The notes under the pieces were generated by a model. That model searched no databases and was not told the origin of the DNA. It saw only the letters and a program-made list of their open reading frames with translations. The translations under genes and the position numbers were made by a program. From JADCCX01 sp031378805 (GTDB taxonomy: Bacteria; Pseudomonadota; Alphaproteobacteria; Rhizobiales; Beijerinckiaceae), in assembly GCA_031378805.1 (NCBI GenBank), contig JANNEO010000110.1, positions 1-16,762 on the forward strand: 16,762 nt of DNA, in the 5' to 3' direction. Shown here piece after piece: positions 7,379 through 14,577 of this stretch (position 1 is its first letter; the number at the start of each line of letters is the position of its first letter).

Positions 7379-7397
7379 GGCTGCAACAAGAATGCGT

Positions 7398-7402
7398 GGA
7401 GG
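7398..7402 (+). promoter_or_regulatory. prpE: Shine-Dalgarno site fixing the prpE start
   Basis: GGAGG is placed six bases before ATG 7409. It is among the strongest ribosome sites in the window and decides against the longer in-frame start at 7322, whose extra 29 residues do not look like the family. Confidence 0.85.
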
Positions 7403-7408
7403 AAACAG

Positions 7409-9346
7409 ATGTCGCCATTGGGTGCGCCCGTCGGTGGTCGTTTCGCGGCTTTGCACACAGACAGCCTGACGAATCCGCAAGCCTTCTGGCGCGAGGCGGC
7501 GCGGGCGATCGACTGGTTCCGTTTTCCACAGACCACATTTGACCCCAACGCGGGGGTCTATGGCATCTGGTTCACGGATGGCCTGTGCAACACCTGCCAC
7601 AACGCCGTCGATCGCCATGTGGCCGCAGGACGTGGTGCCCAGGCTGCCTTCATCTATGACAGCCCGGTCACCGGCACCAAGCGTCGTATCAGCTATGCCG
7701 AACTGCTCGATGAGGTGACGTCCGTTGCCCGCATGATCCTCGATAGCGGCATCCGCAAGGGTGATCGTGTCATCATCTACATGCCGATGGTACCCGAGGC
7801 GATCATCGCCATGCTGGCCTGTGCCCGCATCGGTGCGATCCATTCCGTCGTCTTCGGCGGGTTCGCGGCCAAGGAACTGGCGACCCGCATCGACGATGCC
7901 ACGCCCAGGTTAATCCTCACGGCATCCTGCGGCATCGAGGGGCAGAAGATCGTGCCCTACAAGCCGCTGCTGGATGAGGCAATCAGCCTGGCGAAACATC
8001 GCGTCAAGGGCGTTATCCTTTTGCAACGGCCACAGCTTGCGGCAGCCCTGATCGAGGGGCGCGACAAGGATTGGACGGCGGCGCAGGCGCTGGCCCGGAC
8101 GGCAATCAAGGCGGGCCGAACCGTGCCTTGCGCCCGGCTGAGAGCATCCGATCCGCTGTATATTCTCTACACCTCAGGCACCACGGGCAAGCCGAAGGGC
8201 GTGGTCCGCGACAACGGCGGTCACATGGTGGCGCTGCAATGGTCCATGACCAATCTTTACGGCGTGCGTGCAGGAGAGGTCTATTGGGCAGCCTCCGACA
8301 TCGGCTGGGTCGTCGGCCACAGCTACATCGTCTATGCGCCGCTGTTGGCGGGCTGTACGTCGATCATCTACGAGGGCAAGCCGGTCGGAACGCCGGACGC
8401 TGCCGCCTATTGGCGTGTCATTGCCGAGCACGGCGTCTCCACCCTCTTCACGGCACCCACGGCGTTCAGGGCGATCAAGAAGGAAGACCCGCAGGCCAAG
8501 CTCTTGGCGGGGCATGATCTGTCGAAATTCCGCGTGCTGTTTCTGGCGGGTGAGCGGGCTGATCCGGACACCGTGCAATGGGCCGAGACGATCCTCAACC
8601 GCCCTGTCATCGACCATTGGTGGCAGACCGAGACCGGCTGGTGCATCGCGGGCAACCCATTGGGGGTCGAGCCTCTGCCGGTGAAGCACGGCGCGCTCTC
8701 GGCCCCGATGCCGGGCTACGACGTCCAGTGTCTCGACGAAGGTGGGCAGCCCATCGCAGCCGGCCGCATGGGGTCTATCGCCGTCAAGCTGCCGCTGCCG
8801 CCAGGCGCCTTGCCGACGCTGTGGAAACAGGAGCAACGCTTTCACGAGGCGTATCTGGCGCAGTTCCCGGGCTACTACTCGACCTCGGATGCAGGCATCA
8901 TCGAGGCCAACGGCATGATCACGATCCTGGGGCGCACCGATGACATCATCAACGTGGCGGGGCATCGCCTGTCCACGGGCGGCATGGAGGAGGTGATCGC
9001 CTCCCATCCCGCCGTGGCGGAATGCGCGGTGCTGGGCATTGCGGATGAGCTGAAGGGCGAGGTTCCCTGCGGCTTCATGGTGCTGAAGTCGGGCGTCACT
9101 GAGACTGCCGACGAGGTGGAGAGGGGGTGCGTGAAGCTTGTGCGCGACAAGATTGGACCCGTGGCGGCTTTCAAGCTCGCCATCGTCGTGCCGCGCCTGC
9201 CCAAGACCCGCTCCGGCAAGATCCTGCGCGGCACGATCAAGAAGATCGCGGACCGCACGCCCTGGACGATGCCAGCGACTATCGACGATCCGGCGGTGCT
9301 GGATGAGATATCCGCGGCCATGCGGGCGAAGGGATTGAAGCTCTGA
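7409..9346 (+). CDS. prpE: Propionyl-CoA synthetase (PrpE-type acyl-CoA synthetase)
   Basis: Activates a short-chain acid, by family propionate, to the acyl-CoA through an acyl-adenylate, using ATP and CoA. From ATG 7409 it has 645 residues. Motifs of the ANL superfamily appear in order: YTSGTTGKPKG (254-264, phosphate loop), WWQTETGW (404-411), YYSTSDAG (489-496), the hinge region GRTDDIINVAGHRLSTG (508-524), and the catalytic and acetylatable lysine K604 in TRSGKILRG. The GGMEEVIASHPAVAECAV stretch and the N-terminal CHNAVDRHV element are more like PrpE/ACSS3 than acetyl-CoA synthetase. No methylcitrate-cycle or propionyl-CoA carboxylase gene is adjacent, so the product presumably enters pathways encoded elsewhere. 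K604 may be controlled by acetylation, as in the family. Acetate or butyrate as alternative substrates cannot be excluded. Confidence 0.93.
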   Translation: MSPLGAPVGGRFAALHTDSLTNPQAFWREAARAIDWFRFPQTTFDPNAGVYGIWFTDGLCNTCHNAVDRHVAAGRGAQAAFIYDSPVTGTKRRISYAELLDEVTSVARMILDSGIRKGDRVIIYMPMVPEAIIAMLACARIGAIHSVVFGGFAAKELATRIDDATPRLILTASCGIEGQKIVPYKPLLDEAISLAKHRVKGVILLQRPQLAAALIEGRDKDWTAAQALARTAIKAGRTVPCARLRASDPLYILYTSGTTGKPKGVVRDNGGHMVALQWSMTNLYGVRAGEVYWAASDIGWVVGHSYIVYAPLLAGCTSIIYEGKPVGTPDAAAYWRVIAEHGVSTLFTAPTAFRAIKKEDPQAKLLAGHDLSKFRVLFLAGERADPDTVQWAETILNRPVIDHWWQTETGWCIAGNPLGVEPLPVKHGALSAPMPGYDVQCLDEGGQPIAAGRMGSIAVKLPLPPGALPTLWKQEQRFHEAYLAQFPGYYSTSDAGIIEANGMITILGRTDDIINVAGHRLSTGGMEEVIASHPAVAECAVLGIADELKGEVPCGFMVLKSGVTETADEVERGCVKLVRDKIGPVAAFKLAIVVPRLPKTRSGKILRGTIKKIADRTPWTMPATIDDPAVLDEISAAMRAKGLKL

Positions 9347-9422
9347 CGGCAACGCAATCCGCTTGCCCCAGCGCCGCCCGGTCGCGCATATATCTTCAAA
9401 ACCGACCTGAGGACCACGCCCC

Positions 9423-10607
9423 ATGACGCCAGAACCCATTGCCGCCTTTTCCCGCATCGGTGAAGAGAACGCCTTCGCCGTGCTGGCACGGGCCACCCAG
9501 CTCATGCGCGAGGGCAAGGATGTCATCAATCTGGGCATCGGCCAGCCCGATTTTGCCACGCCGCCCAACATCGTGGAGGCCGCGATCAAGGCACTGCGCG
9601 ACGGGCATCACGGTTACACACCCGCCAACGGGATACTGCCCTTGCGCGAGGGTGTGGCGGCGGATTTGCACCGGCGCTACGGCGTCTCGGTCTCGCCCGA
9701 AGAGGTGATGATCATGCCGGGCGGCAAGGTCACCATGTTCATGGCGATCCTGATGTTCGGCGAGCCAGGCGTCGAGATCATGTATCCCGATCCGGGCTTC
9801 CCCATCTATCGCTCGATGATCGAATTCACGGGAGCCACACCCATCCCGGTGCCGATCCGGGAGGAGAACAACTTCGCTTTCTCGGCCGAGGAGACACTGG
9901 CGCTGATCACGCCGCGGACGCGATTGCTGATCGTCAATTCACCCGCAAATCCAACCGGCGGCGTCACGCCGAAAGCCGAGGTGGACAAGCTGGTGAAGGG
10001 CCTCGTCAATCGCCCAAGGGTCGCCGTGATGTCGGACGAGATCTACGACCAGATGGTCTATGATGGCGAGAAGCATGTCTGCCTTCTGAGCTATCCCGAA
10101 ATCCGCGACCGTACGATCCTGCTCAATGGCTGGTCCAAGACCTATGCCATGACGGGCTGGCGTCTTGGCTATTCGATCTGGCCTGGCAAGCTCTACGAGG
10201 CCGCCCGCAAGCTTGCGGTGAACTCATTCTCCTGCGTCAACGCACCTGCTCAGTGGGCGGCACTTGAAGCGCTGACGGGTCCGCAGGATGCCGTCACCAG
10301 CATGGTCGCCGAGTTCGATCGCCGCCGCAAAGCCGTGGTCGCGGGCCTCAACAGCCTGCCTGGTGTGTCCTGCGCCATACCGACCGGCGCGTTCTATGCC
10401 TTCCCCAATGTGGCAAAGACGGGATGGAAGGCCAAGAAACTGGCGGCAGCCCTGCTGGAGGACGCAGGCGTCGCCACCATCGGCGGACCCGATTTCGGCG
10501 TCTTCGGCGAGGGCTATATTCGCCTGTCCTATGCCAACAGCCTCGAGAACATCGACAGGGCGCTGGGGCGGATGCGCGATTTTCTGGAACGCCGCAACGC
10601 GGGATGA
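9423..10607 (+). CDS. PLP-dependent aminotransferase, class I/II (AspB-like)
   Basis: Fold-type I aminotransferase, 394 residues, cytosolic. PLP lysine is K239 in NGWSKTYAMTGWRLGY; N176 in NSPANPTGG, D205 and Y208 in SDEIYDQMVYD hold the cofactor; R367 in YIRLSYAN is the substrate carboxylate arginine. The N-terminal GIGQPDFATPPNI (38-50) and GYTPANGILPLRE (64-76) are typical of the aspartate/aromatic subgroup Ib. The amino-group donor cannot be told from sequence alone: aspartate, alanine, aromatic or kynurenine specificities all occur in this family. GAGG (9409-9412) lies ten bases before the ATG. It follows prpE after 76 bp without a visible terminator and precedes the DsbA-like gene by 8 bp, so it forms an operon with at least the latter. 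Confidence 0.93.
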   Translation: MTPEPIAAFSRIGEENAFAVLARATQLMREGKDVINLGIGQPDFATPPNIVEAAIKALRDGHHGYTPANGILPLREGVAADLHRRYGVSVSPEEVMIMPGGKVTMFMAILMFGEPGVEIMYPDPGFPIYRSMIEFTGATPIPVPIREENNFAFSAEETLALITPRTRLLIVNSPANPTGGVTPKAEVDKLVKGLVNRPRVAVMSDEIYDQMVYDGEKHVCLLSYPEIRDRTILLNGWSKTYAMTGWRLGYSIWPGKLYEAARKLAVNSFSCVNAPAQWAALEALTGPQDAVTSMVAEFDRRRKAVVAGLNSLPGVSCAIPTGAFYAFPNVAKTGWKAKKLAAALLEDAGVATIGGPDFGVFGEGYIRLSYANSLENIDRALGRMRDFLERRNAG

Positions 10608-10615
10608 GTTGATCC

Positions 10616-11284
10616 ATGACCGAACCCGCCACACCGCCCGCCCCGTCCACCACCTTGCCGCGCCTGATCTATTTCGCCGACACCATGTGCTCGTGGTGCT
10701 ACGGCTTCGCGCCGGAAATGAATCGCGTGATCCTCGCCATGGGCGAACGGGTGGAACTCGTCCTGCAGGCCGGTGGCTTGCGCCCTTTCAGCACCGAAGT
10801 GTTGACAGAAGCACAGAAGCCGCGCTTTCGCGGCTACCGCGAGCGGGTTGCCGAAGCCAGCGGCCAGCCTTTCGACGGGAGCTTCTTCGAGCGCGAGGGT
10901 TTCGTCATGGACACTGAACCCGCATCCCGCGCCGTCGTCACCATGCGCACGCTGAACATCGGCGCGGCCTACGCCTACATGCACGCCATCCAGCGGGCCT
11001 TTTTTGCGGTCAATGACGATATCCGACAGGCCAACGTGCTGGCGGGCTATGCCGGGCAGTTCGATGTGGACCCGGCAGAGTTCATCGCAGCCTTTGAGTC
11101 AGACGCGATGAAACAGGCCACCCTCCAGGACTTCGCGCTGGCGCAACGTTTCCAGGTCACGGGCTACCCGACCCTGGTGCTGCTCAAGGGGCGTGGCGCA
11201 TACCAGGTGGGCGTGGGATACGCGAAAGCGGAGGCGGTGATTGCGAACATCGAGCGGGCGCTGGCGCATGTGCCCGAGGTGTAG
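10616..11284 (+). CDS. DsbA-family thiol-disulfide oxidoreductase, cytosolic
   Basis: Thioredoxin-fold protein of 222 residues with an inserted helical domain. The active site is C25-S-W-C28 in FADTMCSWCYGFAP, and the cis-proline loop is VTGYPTLVLL near residues 180-189. There is no signal peptide: the N-terminus is a Pro/Thr-rich, uncharged leader (PATPPAPSTT), so unlike true DsbA it should work in the cytosol. It resembles the CxxC disulfide-isomerase-like group (COG3531) and FrnE-type proteins. It starts 8 bp after the aminotransferase stop, with GGGATGAG as the ribosome site within the end of that gene, so the two are co-transcribed; a functional link between them is not evident. Its stop is only 15 bp from the end of a converging small gene. 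Confidence 0.88.
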   Translation: MTEPATPPAPSTTLPRLIYFADTMCSWCYGFAPEMNRVILAMGERVELVLQAGGLRPFSTEVLTEAQKPRFRGYRERVAEASGQPFDGSFFEREGFVMDTEPASRAVVTMRTLNIGAAYAYMHAIQRAFFAVNDDIRQANVLAGYAGQFDVDPAEFIAAFESDAMKQATLQDFALAQRFQVTGYPTLVLLKGRGAYQVGVGYAKAEAVIANIERALAHVPEV

Positions 11285-11299
11285 CCCTTGGCAATGGAG

Positions 11300-11665
11300 T
11301 CAGGGATTGACGATAGTGAACTTGATGCTGCCGTCCGCAGGAGCCCAGGCAGGGCGATTAAACAGGCTCTGCCGCTCGAGCAACGCTGTATTCCACCTGC
11401 GACGGGGGGCGGCCTCATTGGACTGATACGATGGTCGGTGTGAGGACACGGATAGGCTGCCTCTTGAAGACGAACACTGCAAACCTGCACGTTGGCCATT
11501 CGAACAAGAAAGATTGCCGTAAGACAGTGAGGCATAGGCCGACTGGGCGTGCGCTTCTCCTGCCAAAAACGACAAGCCCATCATTCCCATCAAGGCGGCA
11601 AGATGAAGGGCGAAATCCCTTTGGGTATTTCCACTGTTCAGACCGCGCGTGTTCCTGCGCAACAT
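11300..11665 (-). CDS. Small exported protein of unknown function
   Basis: A 121-residue frame not recognised as any family. From ATG 11665 there is a basic N-region (MLRRNTRG), a hydrophobic stretch LAALMGMMGLSFLAG (22-36) and an AHA-Q cleavage site at 40/41, giving a mature protein of about 81 residues that is Ser-rich (SLSYGNLSCSNGQRAGLQCS), with two cysteines and an Arg cluster APRRRW. GGAG lies eight bases before this ATG, which supports translation. An alternative ATG at 11683 has AAGGA upstream and would add six residues; the longer start at 11716 has less support. It is the last of three minus-strand genes in a lower-GC stretch. A plus-strand frame at 11431-11667 covers part of it but shows no comparable features. 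That it is a real gene is likely, not certain. Confidence 0.55.
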   Translation of the reverse strand: MLRRNTRGLNSGNTQRDFALHLAALMGMMGLSFLAGEAHAQSAYASLSYGNLSCSNGQRAGLQCSSSRGSLSVSSHRPSYQSNEAAPRRRWNTALLERQSLFNRPAWAPADGSIKFTIVNP

Positions 11666-11736
11666 AATCAAATCTCCGCTCATCCGGAGTATTCCTTGAT
11701 CCACGGCCATTTTCAACCCCCGGCGGCGGATTCACC

Positions 11737-12537
11737 TTAACGGGTCTGCCCCACAAGCCGCTGTGCGGTGGTCTGGGATTGAAGAAGCGCCAATGTGGCC
11801 GAGCCGACGACATTCACCATGTGATTGCGTTCGTCATAACTGGCACTGACCCTCACCGATTGAACCGAGCAGTTGCCATTTTGCTGACGCTGTCTTGCGC
11901 AAACTGTTGCGGCTTCCTGATAAAACTCACGCCGCAGAGAAGCCTGCCCGGTACGGCCAACGCGAGTCCTCGGCCCGCCGTTGCGGTTCAAACCAATGTT
12001 GCTTTCGATAAAAGAGAGTTCCTGTTGCTTTTCAACGTCACCCATTGCGGCCTTCTCCACATACAGCAGTCCAAACTCAATGCTGTAGAGTTCACGGCCT
12101 CCTACGCGGTTGACGCTGGTGCTGCCGACCACGCATTTGGATGCCAAGACCGAGAGCAGCACTTCGCATTCAGCCCGCGCAAGGCGAGGCGCCGAGGTCT
12201 TGATAAAATTCTCCCTATCTTCGGGATGCACTGGTGTCGGGTCGTTGCCACGGACCTCATCAAAGTTGAGATATGCTAGGACACGCACGCTGCGATCCTG
12301 GACGAGTTCGTCGCGTTTGATGAGCTTGGTGTAGCCGCGTGTATTCCCCGAACCAGAATCGATGTTGACAACATTCCATTCTGCTTTTTTCGGGGGCAGG
12401 TCAGGTTTGGACGCGCCACTAAGTGCCGATCCTAACATGAATGCCCCGATCCCTAGTGAAGCGCCGCCAAAAAGCATCGCAAACCCAGTGGGTGCCAGAA
12501 CCATCACAGCGAAGAGAATGAAAAGCGTGCGTGCCAT
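11737..12537 (-). CDS. Membrane-anchored or exported hypothetical protein
   Basis: 266 residues; family not recognised. The N-terminus (residues 4-40) is a long hydrophobic segment, FILFAVMVLAPTGF followed by Gly/Ala-rich GGASLGIGAFMLGSALSGA, which could be a signal peptide or a membrane anchor with a short hairpin. The rest is soluble and polar, with a charged central part and four cysteines in two close groups (AECEVLLSVLASKC and VCARQRQQNGNC), which could form two disulfides in the periplasm. A late segment VRVSASYDERNHMVNVVG looks like an amphipathic beta pair. ATG 12537 has only a weak GAAAG upstream. It begins 12 bp after the stop of the lipoprotein-like gene 12550-13587, so the two are probably one operon. 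GC is visibly below that of flanking metabolic genes. Confidence 0.75.
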   Translation of the reverse strand: MARTLFILFAVMVLAPTGFAMLFGGASLGIGAFMLGSALSGASKPDLPPKKAEWNVVNIDSGSGNTRGYTKLIKRDELVQDRSVRVLAYLNFDEVRGNDPTPVHPEDRENFIKTSAPRLARAECEVLLSVLASKCVVGSTSVNRVGGRELYSIEFGLLYVEKAAMGDVEKQQELSFIESNIGLNRNGGPRTRVGRTGQASLRREFYQEAATVCARQRQQNGNCSVQSVRVSASYDERNHMVNVVGSATLALLQSQTTAQRLVGQTR

Positions 12538-12549
12538 GACAGCGCCATG

Positions 12550-13587
12550 CTACTTTCTGTTGAGGCTCGCAAGGCTGCCTGGAACGAGCTGTTCGGCAGC
12601 TCTACGGACCTCTTCTCCAAAGCGTTTCCGGTACTCGCTGTGGCCTCCAATGACCGTAAATTCGGTGCGCCCCATACGGACAACAGCGCCTTGAAGATTG
12701 TTGTAGGGAACACGCGAGGCAAGGTTGCTGGGCGCAGGCCCAACCAGAAAATGGCTGATTGTCTCGCCACCGATCATCCGCGTTTCACTCTCCACGCCGA
12801 AATTGGTTTGGAAGTATCTGCTGAAGCGTCGATAAGATTCGAGATGGCGCTCAAGTCCCTTCTTGGCGAAGTCCTCGCCATCCTTTGCAAGTTTCGCCAA
12901 CTGCCAATGCGGCTGCGGTTTGTGACGCGGGATTGCATTGCAGCTCAAGGCCATCACCGGCGGCATGACAGTCAGCGGCACATCTTTGGGCAAGTTTGCC
13001 ACACCGGAGTTGGAGGCGCTGATGAGCGAAACGCCGCTGATCTTCACTCCCGGCGCAACATGAAAATTGTAGATCACCTTCGAGTGACTGCCCAACACGA
13101 TATGCACGGGTTGCGCCGTGTCCGTTACGATGACATTTGTGACTTCCATCCGGTGATTGTCAGTTTCTGTCGGTGGCCTTGGCTCATAGCCATTGCTGCG
13201 CCATTCATTGACGTATTTCTGTGCCTGTTCCTGGACAGAATTTTGACCAAAGGTATAAACGCCAGCATGGGTTCGGTGGTTGTGTGATGACAGCAGATAG
13301 ATTTTCGAAAGACTATCAGGGCGCGGGAAGATGCAGTTCTGCATCTCGTCCACACTTTCGACCGATTTAGGCTTCGCCTCATCAATTGGGGCATATCCGG
13401 ACACCAGCATTTTCAGGAAATGCGGCTTCATATCGAACCCGACCGCAATACCGCTGTCCGTCCGCAAGCCGAAGCGCCCTGTCGTAACCGACGAGGATGG
13501 GTCGCCTTTGGGAAGATCCTCGCTGCAACCCAAAGAAGCAGACACAAGCAGTATGATCAGGCCGTATTTCAGTGTCTGCGTGTTCAT
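12550..13587 (-). CDS. Putative lipoprotein of unknown function
   Basis: 345 residues. The N-terminus has one lysine, a hydrophobic core (YGLIILLVSASLGC) and a cysteine at 21 in a lipobox that fits the relaxed prokaryotic pattern (A-S-L-G-C), followed by Ser at +2, which by the E. coli rule would send it to the outer membrane. A middle segment, QPVHIVLGSHSKVIYNFHVA (about 158-177), resembles a beta-rich motif with a V-x-x-S-Y/H-x-P/S-V-x-W/Y pattern that I have seen in unannotated secreted proteins, but I cannot name a domain. The C-terminal part holds a charged helical stretch (HLESYRRFSRYF) and a GxxHFLVG-type segment. ATG 13587 is preceded by a GAGATTCGGGAA leader lying in an inverted repeat. 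It is the first gene of the low-GC trio. Confidence 0.78.
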   Translation of the reverse strand: MNTQTLKYGLIILLVSASLGCSEDLPKGDPSSSVTTGRFGLRTDSGIAVGFDMKPHFLKMLVSGYAPIDEAKPKSVESVDEMQNCIFPRPDSLSKIYLLSSHNHRTHAGVYTFGQNSVQEQAQKYVNEWRSNGYEPRPPTETDNHRMEVTNVIVTDTAQPVHIVLGSHSKVIYNFHVAPGVKISGVSLISASNSGVANLPKDVPLTVMPPVMALSCNAIPRHKPQPHWQLAKLAKDGEDFAKKGLERHLESYRRFSRYFQTNFGVESETRMIGGETISHFLVGPAPSNLASRVPYNNLQGAVVRMGRTEFTVIGGHSEYRKRFGEEVRRAAEQLVPGSLASLNRK

Positions 13588-13588
13588 T

Positions 13589-13609
13589 TCCCGAATCTCA
13601 TGTTCGGGA
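13589..13609. promoter_or_regulatory. Inverted repeat over the lipoprotein gene's leader
   Basis: TCCCGAA and TTCGGGA (13589-13595 and 13603-13609) are perfect 7-bp inverted halves separated by 7 bp, directly before the minus-strand ATG at 13587. As RNA it would form a hairpin taking in the only purine-rich ribosome-site region; as DNA it is a 21-bp dyad with 14-bp centre spacing, a plausible repressor site. Which, if either, cannot be told from one sequence. Confidence 0.4.
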
Positions 13610-13629
13610 CGAGTTTTCGTTCATGGCAA

Positions 13630-13635
13630 TTTATA
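13630..13635 (-). promoter_or_regulatory. Candidate -10 box for the low-GC trio
   Basis: On the minus strand TATAAA sits 42 bp before the lipoprotein ATG in the most A/T-rich spot of the window (23 of 60 bases G or C in 13621-13680), with an A-tract just upstream. No good -35 hexamer is found at 16-18 bp, so the call rests on one hexamer. A start near 13623 would put the inverted repeat inside the untranslated leader. Confidence 0.3.
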
Positions 13636-13743
13636 GAGTTTTAATTTTCGGGGGAGGCATCGAGAAAAAGCAAATCTGCAATGGAAAGCGGTTAATCAAA
13701 CGATGACGAGGCTATTCCCGTGGCGACGGAACCTTGACATTCC

Positions 13744-14493
13744 CTACCGCTCCACCCGTACCCAACCCTCCGGCCCCAGCCGTTCCTGGGGCTTGAAGCG
13801 ACCCTTGTAGTCCATTTTCTGTGATCCTTGCACCCAGTAGCCGAGATAGAGATAGGACAGGCCCAGGCTCTTCGCACGGGCGATCTGGTCGAGGATCATC
13901 AACGTGCCAAGTGATCGCTCCTCTTCATCCGGATCGAAGAAGGAATAGACCATCGACAACCCGTCCGAGAGGATGTCGGTGAGAGAAACGCCCACCAACG
14001 GCCCCTGGCCCCGCCCATTGAGGGGGATATCCGGCCCCCTGCGGCGGTATTCCACCACGGCGGTTTCAACATGGCTGTCTTCCACCATCATGGCGAAATC
14101 CAGCACCGTCATGTCGGCCATGCCACCCGCACCGTGGCGTGCGTCGAGATAGCCGCGGAAAAGCGAATAATGCTCGGATGTCGGCTTGTTCACCTTCATC
14201 TCGCCCACCAGATCGGCATTCCGCTTCATGACGCGCTTCATGTTGGCGCTGGGGCGGAAGTCATTGACCACCACGCGCACCGAGATGCAGGCACGGCAGC
14301 CCTCGCAGGCCGGGCGATAGGCGATCGTCTGGCTGCGACGAAAGCCGCCATGGGTCAGCACGTCGTTCAGTTCACGCGCCCGCCGCCCGACGAGATGGGT
14401 GAAGACCTTCCGCTCGGTCTGACCCGCCAGATAGGGGCAGGGCGTCGGCGAGGTCAGGTAGAATTGCGGCGTATCGCGGGGTAATTGGCTCAA
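13744..14493 (-). CDS. bpt: Aspartate/glutamate leucyltransferase (Bpt; arginyltransferase family)
   Basis: Transfers leucine from Leu-tRNA to proteins with N-terminal acidic residues, making them N-degrons for ClpS/ClpAP. The family start is recognisable as SQLPRDTPQFYLTSPTPCPY, followed by RKVFTHLVG, ARELNDVLTHGGFRRSQ, the Cys-rich YRPACEGCRACISVRV, and near the C-terminus LSYLYLGYWVQGSQKMDYKG. No ATG lies near this N-terminus; a TTG at 14493 begins exactly at the conserved start and gives 249 residues, the family size. An in-frame TTG at 14571 would add a 26-residue, Cys/Arg-rich stretch unlike the family. Only a faint CAGG precedes 14493. recO lies 84 bp upstream on the same strand. UniProt-style naming is Bpt; many genomes call it arginyltransferase, and specificity is inferred from the family. 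Confidence 0.92.
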   Translation of the reverse strand: MSQLPRDTPQFYLTSPTPCPYLAGQTERKVFTHLVGRRARELNDVLTHGGFRRSQTIAYRPACEGCRACISVRVVVNDFRPSANMKRVMKRNADLVGEMKVNKPTSEHYSLFRGYLDARHGAGGMADMTVLDFAMMVEDSHVETAVVEYRRRGPDIPLNGRGQGPLVGVSLTDILSDGLSMVYSFFDPDEEERSLGTLMILDQIARAKSLGLSYLYLGYWVQGSQKMDYKGRFKPQERLGPEGWVRVER

Positions 14494-14577
14494 TTGTCGG
14501 GCCTGTACGAAGCGGCAACAGGTTGGAGGATAGCATCGTTGACGCGCCGCACAATGGGCGTGTCGGCGCAATTCATG

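Noticed and set aside
7322..7408. Longer prpE start at 7322
   Set aside because: The extra residues are unlike the family and lack a ribosome site, while ATG 7409 has GGAGG six bases upstream.
8174..9589. 471-codon minus-strand frame opposite prpE and the aminotransferase start
   Set aside because: It crosses two certain genes and an intergenic gap on the other strand and has low-complexity Arg/His-rich content.
12547..13287. 246-codon plus-strand frame opposite the lipoprotein gene
   Set aside because: The minus-strand frame has a signal peptide with lipobox and spans the full stretch; the plus frame has no such features.
13715..13731. Hairpin TTCCCGTGGCGACGGAA after bpt as a terminator
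   Set aside because: The stem is short with a bulge and no T-run follows on the bpt strand, so intrinsic termination is not supported.
14494..14571. N-terminal extension of bpt to TTG 14571
   Set aside because: The additional Cys/Arg-rich residues do not resemble the Bpt family, whose conserved start falls at 14493.
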